Below are positions 1 through 5,838 of a DNA stretch of 5,838 nt, piece after piece (within the stretch, counting starts at the first letter, position 1; each line of letters opens with the position of its first letter). Under the pieces are notes generated by a model, which saw nothing but the letters and a program-made list of their open reading frames with translations, ran no database searches and was not told where the DNA came from. The DNA comes from Flavobacteriales bacterium (lineage in GTDB: Bacteria; Bacteroidota; Bacteroidia; Flavobacteriales; Flavobacteriaceae): contig JALWYR010000127.1 of assembly GCA_027003085.1 (NCBI GenBank), positions 1 through 5,838 of the forward strand, given 5' to 3'. The translations under genes and the position numbers were made by a program.

Positions 1-2749
1 ACAAATAGGGATAATCCCCGCCTTCGACAAAGTTGAACCAATTGAAACGGCGCACCTTGTACGGACAGTTGTTCATACAGTAGCGCGTACCGATACAACG
101 GTTGTAGGCCATACTGTTGAGCCCTTCTTTGGTGTGAGGCGTAGCAGCCACCGGACAAACGTTTTCGCAGGGCGCATTGTCGCAATGCTGACACATCACC
201 GGTTGGTGGACAACTTCGGGATTGTCTTTCACGGGCGAATACAGCTTGTTTTCTTCCTGCGAATAATAACGGTCGATGCGCAGCCAGTGCATAATGCGCT
301 TGCGGCGTACTTGTTCCTTGCCCACAATGGCAATGTTGTTTTCCACCTGACAAGCAATCACACAAGCGGCACAACCGGTACATTTGTTCAGGTCGATGGC
401 CATACCCCAGTGGTGTCCGGGATAATCATCGGGATTGTAACCGTATTTATAGAGCGTAATGTTTTTGAGTTTCTTTTTGTAGTATTCATGTTTTTCGTTC
501 CCCGATTTGGAGTCTTTCATCCAATCTTTCAGTGTGGTTTCGCGCACAATGTCGCGCCCTTCCATTACGTGATGGATTTGGGTGGACGCTATGGGATAGG
601 TTTTTCCGGTTTTGGACACCTTGACCGGAATGCGCGTATAGGAACGAATTCCATCGGACGGGCGAACAAAAGGCATGGCCGATTTGCCGATGCCGTCGCC
701 AATGGGTCCGGCTCCTTGCCGGCCGTAGCCCATGGCAATGCCGATGGTGCTGTCGTCTTGGCCGGGTTGGATGACCACCGGCAGTTCTACGGCGTAACCG
801 TTGCCTTCCACTTTGACCACGTCTTCTTGTTTCCAGCCCTTGGCTTCGGCCATTTTGGGCGATATGCTTACATAGTTGTCCCAAACCACCTTAGTCAACG
901 GGTCGGGCAATTCTTGCAACCAAGGGTTGTTGGCATATTTGCCGGCGCCCATACCCACTTTTTCGTAAACCACCAATTCCGTGCCTTGCGGTTTTTGGAA
1001 CAAACGTAGCTTGCCGGCCATGGCTTGCAAGGATGCAAACGGATCCACATCTTGGGTATCCGGTATGGTAGCCACCGTAGCTTCGGCGCCGGCCTGATTG
1101 TTTTCGGGTTCTTCAACCCGTTTCGGGGCGCTCAAATCAATTTGAACAAATCCTTTTTGCAAGCTGGTGGTCCAAAAATCATCGAAATCCTTGTAGCCCG
1201 TTACCAGACCATAAAGATTTTCTTTCCAATAATTTTGAATATACGTATGATAATCACCGCCAACGCCGACCCATTTCATCAAACTTTCTTGCGGTTGGCG
1301 CGTATCCCAAAGTTTGTTAATGGCCGGTTGTTGGAGCATAAACGTATTGCTATACGGCTGGGCGTCGCCCCAACTTTCCAGATAATGATTGTTGGCCAAA
1401 ACGTAGGTAACGTTTGATGCGGTTTCATCGTTGCGTTCCGCGAAGGCTGCGGAAAGTTTCAGGGCTTTAAAGCTCTTGGCGTAATCTTTATTGAGCCCGA
1501 ATTCATAAACGGGATTGATATTATGGAAAATCACGCCGCCCACTTTGCCGGCCTTGATTTCTTCCAGGGCCATCAGGGCTTTGGTATCATCGCCTCGACG
1601 CAAATTAAAGCTGCGTTCCTTGCAAACGGTTTTGCCCTTACCGTAATTATCCAGCAATAAGTTGATGGCGGCCACCAGGGTTTGCACGGCTTCGTCGTTG
1701 GTGCCCGAAACCACCAGGGATTTTCCCTTGGCCGCTAGCAAATCCTTGGCCACTTTGTCGATTTTGATTTTGCACTCGGGTGCACCGTCAATGACGGGTT
1801 TACCCGTGGCTTGGGCCAATGTATTATAGAGTTTGAGCAAGAGTTTCTTTTCCTGCGCCGGTTTAATGATAATACGCTCGTCGGCATTGGAACCGGTCAA
1901 GCTCATCAAGCTTTCGAACTGATAGTGCTTGGACATTTTTTTGCGTCCGCCGGTCAAATCGCGGGTTTTGGCGTATTGGGCCGAGAATTCCACCGGCGAA
2001 AGCCAAGTGCCCAAAAAGTCGGCATTGAAACCTACAATCACATCGGCACGGTCGAAGCGATAAGAAGGAATTACTTGGGTGCCGAAAAGATTTTTATGGG
2101 CTTTGGCAATGGCCGAATAAGAAACCGGGTCAACAAACACGGGTTCCACGTTGGGATATTTTTCCGTGAATTGACCCAAGAGTTTTTCGAACGAAGGCGA
2201 AGCCAAGGATGAAGTGATGAAATAAACCTTTTGACCGGCGTTTTTCAGCTCATCCAATTTGGCCGTAATTTCCTTGTCGATGGTTTTCCAATCGGTTTTC
2301 TTGCCGTTTTTGAGCGGATGTTGAAGGCGTGCCGTGTCATACAAATCCAAAACGCTGGCCTGATGACGAGCCGTGGTTCCGCTGAACGGGTAATCGTCGT
2401 TTGGTTCCATCTTGATGGGACGGCCGTCGCGCACCTTGGCCAGCAAGGGCGCAAATTCATATCCGTCGTGCATCACGGTGGCATAATAATCCGCTACGCC
2501 GGGCGTAACGTTTTCGGGACGCACCAAGTAGGGAATGGCCTTACGCACGGGCTGTTGGCAGCTGGTGGCCGCAGCGGCATAGGCCGTGGAAAACCCGAGC
2601 AATTTCAGGAAATCCCTACGGTTGGCAATGTATCGTTGCTTAATTTCTTCTTTGGACAATCCGTCGGTGGGAAATTCCTCTGTTCCTTCCAGGGCTTTCC
2701 CCTCGCGAATCAGGTCCAATTCTTCCAAGCTTCTCCAATATTTTTTCAT
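1..2749 (-). CDS. actB: Alternative complex III subunit ActB, molybdopterin-oxidoreductase-like iron-sulfur protein (3' end cut by window)
   Basis: This is the large periplasm-facing subunit of quinol:cytochrome c oxidoreductase (ACIII), which relays electrons from menaquinol towards the ActA haems. The frame is open for 916 codons from the ATG at 2749 and runs off the left edge. The N-terminus begins MKKYWRSLEEL, the extended leader known from this family, followed by a twin-arginine motif NRRDFLK (Arg44-Arg45), a hydrophobic stretch and ATSC (Cys64), a possible lipid-attachment site. Residues ~65-780 resemble the molybdopterin oxidoreductase fold but show no N-terminal CxxC cluster motif; Cys326 and Cys376 are the only other cysteines there, as expected for a family that has lost the Mo cofactor. 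From ~785 a ferredoxin-like domain follows, with CxxCxxCxxxC (Cys790, 793, 796, 800), CxxCxxxxCxxxC (853, 856, 861, 865) and CIGTRYC...C (885, 891, 895), where Thr888 replaces the usual second cysteine. The fourth cysteine group and the C-terminus lie outside. It starts 26 bp after the actA stop, so the two are surely co-transcribed. Confidence 0.95.
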   Translation of the reverse strand, partial: MKKYWRSLEELDLIREGKALEGTEEFPTDGLSKEEIKQRYIANRRDFLKLLGFSTAYAAAATSCQQPVRKAIPYLVRPENVTPGVADYYATVMHDGYEFAPLLAKVRDGRPIKMEPNDDYPFSGTTARHQASVLDLYDTARLQHPLKNGKKTDWKTIDKEITAKLDELKNAGQKVYFITSSLASPSFEKLLGQFTEKYPNVEPVFVDPVSYSAIAKAHKNLFGTQVIPSYRFDRADVIVGFNADFLGTWLSPVEFSAQYAKTRDLTGGRKKMSKHYQFESLMSLTGSNADERIIIKPAQEKKLLLKLYNTLAQATGKPVIDGAPECKIKIDKVAKDLLAAKGKSLVVSGTNDEAVQTLVAAINLLLDNYGKGKTVCKERSFNLRRGDDTKALMALEEIKAGKVGGVIFHNINPVYEFGLNKDYAKSFKALKLSAAFAERNDETASNVTYVLANNHYLESWGDAQPYSNTFMLQQPAINKLWDTRQPQESLMKWVGVGGDYHTYIQNYWKENLYGLVTGYKDFDDFWTTSLQKGFVQIDLSAPKRVEEPENNQAGAEATVATIPDTQDVDPFASLQAMAGKLRLFQKPQGTELVVYEKVGMGAGKYANNPWLQELPDPLTKVVWDNYVSISPKMAEAKGWKQEDVVKVEGNGYAVELPVVIQPGQDDSTIGIAMGYGRQGAGPIGDGIGKSAMPFVRPSDGIRSYTRIPVKVSKTGKTYPIASTQIHHVMEGRDIVRETTLKDWMKDSKSGNEKHEYYKKKLKNITLYKYGYNPDDYPGHHWGMAIDLNKCTGCAACVIACQVENNIAIVGKEQVRRKRIMHWLRIDRYYSQEENKLYSPVKDNPEVVHQPVMCQHCDNAPCENVCPVAATPHTKEGLNSMAYNRCIGTRYCMNNCPYKVRRFNWFNFVEGGDYPYL

Positions 2750-2775
2750 TGTCCTATTGTTTTCCTAATTATAGA

Positions 2776-3762
2776 TTAATAATGACAAGCCGAACAATCC
2801 TGACCGCCGATATCTTTCACCTTGGGCTTTTCGCCGGGTTTCAGGTGAAATTTATACAAAGCATAATATTGATTATCGGTAATAATATTACGCGAACGGT
2901 GGCAATCCAAGCAGAATTTCATACTCAGTTCCTTGTATTCCACCACACGGTTCATTTTTTCCACAGGACCGTGGCATTCCTGGCAGTCCACCTTGCCCGC
3001 TTGCACGTGCTGGGCATGGTTGAAATAAACATGGTCGGGCAGGTTATGCACCTTAATCCATTCAATCGGTTTGCCCGGTTTGTCGAATTGCTTGGTTTTG
3101 GGATTGTATCCCAAATAATCGTAGATTTTGGATATTTCCTTGGTGCCCGAACGTTTGCCTTTGTTTACCACCGAATGACAGTTCAGACACACATTCAAGC
3201 TGGGAATACCTGCGTTACGGCTTGAACGCACATCAACGTGGCAGTATTCGCAGTCGATTTTATTCTGCGTAACGTGCACCTTGTGCGAAAACCAAATCGG
3301 TTGCACCGGCGCATAGCCCTGTTGGCGGCCCAGCGAACGGGCTTCCCAATAAGTAACATAGGCCACCACACCCAAAGCTGCCAGGGCCACAACGCCCGAA
3401 ATCCCTTTTACGGGCTTGGATTTTCCTTTGACCACACCGCCCATGGCCAGCAAAAAGACCACAAGGGCAATCCAAAAAGGAACGGCATTTTTGCCTCCGA
3501 ATCCCGGCCCGATGTTACGGAATTCGGGATCGATTCTGTCATAGGGCCGGCTATCGTCGCTTTTTTGCACCTTGGCGGCAGCGGCTTTTTTAACGCTTTT
3601 GCCACCTCCTTTCCCTTGTGCGGCAATCGTCATCACCCCCACGGAAACATCCGTAGACAGGTTATTAACGATAAAGGCATAGGAGGAAAAGGTGAACAAA
3701 AAAGTGATAACCAACAACTGCATCTTCAAACCGATGCGTCTGGTGAATAATGCTTCTCTCAT
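2776..3762 (-). CDS. actA: Alternative complex III subunit ActA, pentaheme cytochrome c
   Basis: This is the 328-aa membrane-anchored multihaem cytochrome of ACIII, carrying electrons from the ActB clusters to a soluble cytochrome c or an oxidase. Five CxxCH haem-binding motifs are visible: CEYCH (171-175), CLNCH (192-196), CQECH (260-264), CLDCH (284-288) and CSACH (323-327, almost the last residues). Two FxHxxH motifs (FSHKVH 158-163, FNHAQH 247-252) precede motifs 1 and 3 and probably supply distal axial histidines. Residues ~14-33 are a hydrophobic leader with a possible cleavage site after SYA29. A Gly/Lys/Ala-rich segment (~49-70) follows, then two membrane segments (~94-112 and ~120-138), which would place the haem domain in the periplasm. 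The ATG at 3762 gives a positively charged leader n-region; Met14 (3723) is an alternative start that removes it. No Shine-Dalgarno is seen, only an A-rich stretch. The five haems and the actB gene just downstream make the assignment firm. It is the first gene of its operon here. Confidence 0.95.
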   Translation of the reverse strand: MREALFTRRIGLKMQLLVITFLFTFSSYAFIVNNLSTDVSVGVMTIAAQGKGGGKSVKKAAAAKVQKSDDSRPYDRIDPEFRNIGPGFGGKNAVPFWIALVVFLLAMGGVVKGKSKPVKGISGVVALAALGVVAYVTYWEARSLGRQQGYAPVQPIWFSHKVHVTQNKIDCEYCHVDVRSSRNAGIPSLNVCLNCHSVVNKGKRSGTKEISKIYDYLGYNPKTKQFDKPGKPIEWIKVHNLPDHVYFNHAQHVQAGKVDCQECHGPVEKMNRVVEYKELSMKFCLDCHRSRNIITDNQYYALYKFHLKPGEKPKVKDIGGQDCSACHY

Positions 3763-3807
3763 AAGTCGGTTTTATATTTTTCGTTCATAAATCCGTGTAA
3801 AACGGCA

Positions 3808-3815
3808 CAAATATA
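3808..3815 (-). promoter_or_regulatory. Putative Bacteroidota -7 box of the actA operon promoter
   Basis: The minus strand reads TATATTTG, an exact match to the TAnnTTTG -7 element used by the Bacteroidota primary sigma factor. Transcription would begin near 3801, giving a leader of about 39 nt before the actA ATG. A matching TTG -33 element at the usual spacing is not obvious; the nearest upstream TTG is about 29 bases away, which is too far. In such AT-rich DNA a chance match is possible. Confidence 0.5.
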
Positions 3816-3850
3816 TGAAATGTTTATGATGATGTTCAGTTTTTCAATAA

Positions 3851-3867
3851 TTTAGAATAGTTCTAAA
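3851..3867. repeat. Perfect 7-bp inverted repeat with 3-base spacer upstream of actA
   Basis: TTTAGAA and TTCTAAA are separated by TAG. The centre (3859) is about 58 bases upstream of the inferred actA transcription start, a position where activators often bind. It could also form a weak AT-rich hairpin in the tail of the lipoprotein transcript, but on the minus strand the run of T comes before the stem and not after it, so it is a poor intrinsic terminator. The function is unknown. Confidence 0.45.
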
Positions 3868-3961
3868 AAACAAATCCACATGAATTGACAAAAAGAAAAA
3901 AATTGTGGCAATAATTCTTGATTAACACTTAAATAGCATTGTAACAAAAGTTTCAAAAAAA

Positions 3962-5838
3962 TTAATTACTCGGAGTCCGGTGCTGATAGGCGCCGCTATC
4001 CGGGAAGCCGGTGCGGTCGTTGCCATCCAAATCCAATGGCACCGTGGCCGAAACAGCCGGGTCGGCCAGCAAAACAGCCGCACTCGAAGGCCCGATGTGC
4101 AAATTATTTTCGTCGGGCGCTTCAAAATCCGTTGTGCCATTTATTACATTATTATTATATAAAGTTGTATCACTAAAATCCATCCAAGGGCTGTCGATGC
4201 GGTGTTGCGGGTCTTCGAACCGAATCAAGCTGTTGCGCACCCGGAAGTGCATTTGGGCCGAATTGTCGGCCTCGGCAAAAAATTCCACGCTGGCATTCCC
4301 GTAAATAATACTATTCAAAATGTCGCATCGGCTCAAATCGTAGGTATAGGTTACGGGATTGCCGTTTTGGTCGTAGGTGGTGTAGGCGTTGCTCACATAC
4401 ACGGCCGCGTCGCGCAGGTTGCGAATACCATTCCCGTAATTGACCAAAGTGCAATGCCGGAAATCATACTGCCCGCCCAAAACAATATGCAGGGCCGACG
4501 AGCCGCAATTGTTGACCACCAGATTGGACCCGGTAACGTAGGATGCCGCCGCAAAGAGTCCGTAGGCCGAACAATTATAGATTTGCGTACCGGTGATGTC
4601 CAAAACCTTGTCGCCGTTGTCATTAACCGGATGGGCTATCACGCCCGCCACGGCATTTTTGATAATGGCGTGCCGGATGCGGTTGTCCACACTGCCTCCT
4701 TGAAGCCAAATAAAATTCCACATACCGGGCGCATTATCGAAATCCGGCTGCATACGGTCGTCTTCCAAAATCACCGGTTCCGACAGCGTGCCGTCGATAT
4801 GCAAGCTCCCGCCTTCGTAAACCACAATGCCAGAATTAAAATGGAAATAAAGATGCGCTCCCGCCGCCACAGTCAAAGTTTTGCCTTGCGGAACGCCGAT
4901 ATGGCCGTATATGACCACAGGTTTGTCGGCGGTGAGCGTGGTGTCTTGGCCTATCAAAAAGCCCGCCACGCGCACCGGATTGCCCGAAGCATCCTCACCG
5001 ATGCGTATCGAATCCACGCGATGAGCCGAAAACCGCCTTGGATACAGGAAGTAGGCGTCCTTGACAAACGAAGTGAGCAACACATCCTTTTGGCCGGCCG
5101 CATCGCGAATGTGCAGGCGCTCCTCATACACCGGATCGCTCAGCGCATTGATGTCGGCGGTCAGTTCCACAAAAACATAAATACTGTCGCCCGGCGGTAT
5201 CAATACGTTTCGGAATTTTTTTCCCGCCACGCCGTCCACATTCAAACGGTAAAACGACGCATCGCCGTTGTCCAAAGCAATTTCGTCCAAATAAATGCTA
5301 TGCCCCGCCTCATTGTAAATTTTAAAATGGTAGGTAGGACTGGAAATCCCCGTAAACACCGAATCCAAAAACACCGTGTCGGCACTGACGCGGAAATCGC
5401 CGTGCGATGCTTGGGCTTCGAAGGATTTGCGGCAACCGCCCAGGCCAAGCAATAGGACAAAAATGAATAACGTTCCGAGTGCCAATGAAAAATGAACTGA
5501 TAAATATTTCCTTTTCCCCCGGCCAAATGTATTGAAGGGTTGTTTTAATGATTTTTCCACTTTTTCAAGTCGTTGAAAAATAGCGGCATTGTTCAGAATA
5601 AATCTCCTCATCTCCACAAATGCTTCCATTATTTTAATGCTGATTTCAACCGCCGTTTGGCTTCGTAAAACCGCCGACAACATAGCAATTCCTTGTTCGG
5701 TAAAAGCATAGGGATTTACGCGGGAATGCTTTAAGGTTTTGAACCGGTCGCAATTTGCGACCAGTTCAGCTTTTTCATTGTCCGATAGTTGAAACCTGAA
5801 AGTAATTGGAAACCTATTAATATTCCGCTTAACCTGTT
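3962..5838 (-). CDS. Apparent ORF6N domain / beta-helix lipoprotein fusion (5' end cut by window)
   Basis: This is one uninterrupted frame of 625 visible codons (first full codon 5836-5834) that ends at TAA 3964-3962. Residue numbers here count from the first in-frame ATG, at 5683. Upstream of that ATG and up to residue ~48 it reads as an ORF6N domain. A basic stretch (GRGKRK, 54-59) and a hydrophobic segment lead to a lipobox LGGC with Cys84. Residues ~97-212 look like the Ig-like N-terminal domain of Bacteroidota surface lipoproteins (TVFLDSVFTG, then FRNVLIPPGDSIYVFVE). Residues ~255-535 are a right-handed beta-helix, with short repeated strands such as GKTLTVAAGAHLYF and GGSLHIDGTLSEPVIL. 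The C-terminus has the DLDGNDRTGFPDSGAYQ signature (~551-567) seen in many beta-helix surface proteins. The role of the lipoprotein is unknown; carbohydrate binding or cell-surface structure is only a guess. If lipoprotein synthesis starts separately, the best candidate is GTG at 5560 (532 aa); the first in-frame ATG, 5683, lies inside the ORF6N domain. Confidence 0.8.
   Translation of the reverse strand, partial: QVKRNINRFPITFRFQLSDNEKAELVANCDRFKTLKHSRVNPYAFTEQGIAMLSAVLRSQTAVEISIKIMEAFVEMRRFILNNAAIFQRLEKVEKSLKQPFNTFGRGKRKYLSVHFSLALGTLFIFVLLLGLGGCRKSFEAQASHGDFRVSADTVFLDSVFTGISSPTYHFKIYNEAGHSIYLDEIALDNGDASFYRLNVDGVAGKKFRNVLIPPGDSIYVFVELTADINALSDPVYEERLHIRDAAGQKDVLLTSFVKDAYFLYPRRFSAHRVDSIRIGEDASGNPVRVAGFLIGQDTTLTADKPVVIYGHIGVPQGKTLTVAAGAHLYFHFNSGIVVYEGGSLHIDGTLSEPVILEDDRMQPDFDNAPGMWNFIWLQGGSVDNRIRHAIIKNAVAGVIAHPVNDNGDKVLDITGTQIYNCSAYGLFAAASYVTGSNLVVNNCGSSALHIVLGGQYDFRHCTLVNYGNGIRNLRDAAVYVSNAYTTYDQNGNPVTYTYDLSRCDILNSIIYGNASVEFFAEADNSAQMHFRVRNSLIRFEDPQHRIDSPWMDFSDTTLYNNNVINGTTDFEAPDENNLHIGPSSAAVLLADPAVSATVPLDLDGNDRTGFPDSGAYQHRTPSN
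5432..5560 (-). other. Lipoprotein signal peptide with lipobox, start uncertain
   Basis: Counting from the GTG at 5560, this segment has a basic n-region (GRGKRK), a hydrophobic core of about 16 residues (LALGTLFIFVLLLGLG) and an LGGC lipobox whose cysteine codon is 5434-5432. This is a normal type II signal peptide, pointing to lipidation and probably outer-membrane placement. No ATG lies between the ORF6N part and the cysteine. The only in-frame alternative starts are GTG at 5560 and TTG at 5485, and the TTG would lose the whole basic n-region. An AAAAGGAAA stretch (about 5506-5514) is purine-rich but too far from either codon to act as an obvious ribosome binding site. Confidence 0.65.
5540..5836 (-). 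other. ORF6N domain portion (N-terminus outside window, C-terminal part missing)
   Basis: The frame upstream of the ATG at 5683 stays open to the window edge and reads QVKRNINRFPITFRFQLS, later NPYAFTEQGIAMLSAVLRS and then IKIMEAFVEMRRFILNNA. These are hallmark stretches of the ORF6N family, a phage-derived DNA-binding-type domain often found in Bacteroidota chromosomes. The ATG at 5683 is therefore an internal methionine and not the true start; the real start lies beyond 5838. Similar proteins usually continue past the QRLEKVE stretch into a charged coiled-coil tail, but here that homology stops around 5540-5560 and the frame enters the lipoprotein leader. Base composition is lower in GC (22 of 60 in 5581-5640, 26 of 60 in 5701-5760) than in the lipoprotein body (37 of 60 in 4921-4980), fitting a different origin. 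It may be a truncated remnant. Confidence 0.85.

Larger units (their letters stand above)
3763..3961. other. AT-rich intergenic region between the lipoprotein gene and actA
   Basis: These 199 bases have no supportable gene on either strand. They hold the putative actA promoter and one perfect inverted repeat. A run of T follows the lipoprotein stop codon on the minus strand, but no GC-rich stem precedes it, so no terminator is called. The length and the promoter-like box suggest that actA starts a new transcript. Confidence 0.7.

Noticed and set aside
134..1009. 291-codon plus-strand open frame, with further ones at 1025-1417, 1811-2212 and 2231-2779
   Set aside because: All are in the same codon register opposite actB, whose minus-strand translation has the twin-arginine leader and iron-sulfur motifs of the family. 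They are shadows.
1720..1820. Suspected frameshift inside actB
   Set aside because: A careful reread of the bases keeps the same register on both sides with no stop codon. The translation runs smoothly through TGKPVIDGAPECKIKIDK, so the gene is intact here.
3895..3961. Possible terminator after the lipoprotein gene
   Set aside because: A T-run follows the stop codon, but no stable GC-containing stem precedes it; the short AATT and TTAA self-complementary pieces are expected by chance in such DNA.
3922..4140. 72-codon minus-strand frame crossing the lipoprotein stop
   Set aside because: It is out of frame with the lipoprotein, has no recognisable motif and covers the C-terminal signature region, so it is a chance frame.
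4137..4162. AT-rich TTA/ATT repeat-like stretch
   Set aside because: It lies within the lipoprotein coding frame and encodes an Asn-rich turn (LYNNNVINGT). It is too short and irregular to be called a repeat element.
4202..5455. 417-codon open frame on the plus strand opposite the lipoprotein gene
   Set aside because: It lies codon-on-codon antisense to the lipoprotein frame and exists because that frame seldom uses TTA, CTA or TCA codons. Its translation shows no domain, and the minus-strand product has clear signal peptide and fold signatures.

Overview
The window looks like chromosomal DNA of an aerobic or microaerobic member of the Bacteroidota. The evidence is the gene pair for the first two subunits of alternative complex III (ACIII), an ORF6N domain of the type common in that phylum, a lipoprotein of a type typical of the phylum, no clear Shine-Dalgarno sequences, and a TAnnTTTG-type -7 promoter box. 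No genus can be named from what is visible. All supported genes are on the minus strand, so the direction of transcription is right to left.

Layout, in transcription order: (1) Positions 5838 to 3962 form one uninterrupted reading frame that enters from the right edge. Its first ~97 visible codons encode the C-terminal two thirds of an ORF6N DNA-binding-type domain. The same frame then runs, without a stop, into a lipoprotein signal peptide, an Ig-like domain and a right-handed beta-helix domain. This apparent in-frame fusion of a cytoplasmic phage-type domain to an exported surface lipoprotein is the oddest thing in the window. (2) Positions 3763-3961 are an AT-rich 199-bp intergenic region holding a plausible promoter for the next operon and a perfect 7-bp inverted repeat. 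(3) Positions 3762 to 2776 are actA, a membrane-anchored pentaheme cytochrome c. (4) Positions 2749 to the left edge are the first 916 codons of actB, the large iron-sulfur subunit, which is cut by the window edge inside its ferredoxin-like domain.

ActA and ActB work together. ACIII oxidises menaquinol in the cytoplasmic membrane and passes electrons through the ActB iron-sulfur clusters and the ActA haems to a periplasmic cytochrome c or directly to a haem-copper oxidase. The remaining subunits (actC, D, E, F) are expected just beyond the left edge, but are not visible. The beta-helix lipoprotein is an uncharacterised neighbour separated by its own intergenic region, and nothing in the sequence ties it to respiration. 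No tRNA, rRNA, CRISPR array, insertion sequence or transposon was seen. Several long open frames on the plus strand lie codon-on-codon opposite the real genes and are treated as shadows.
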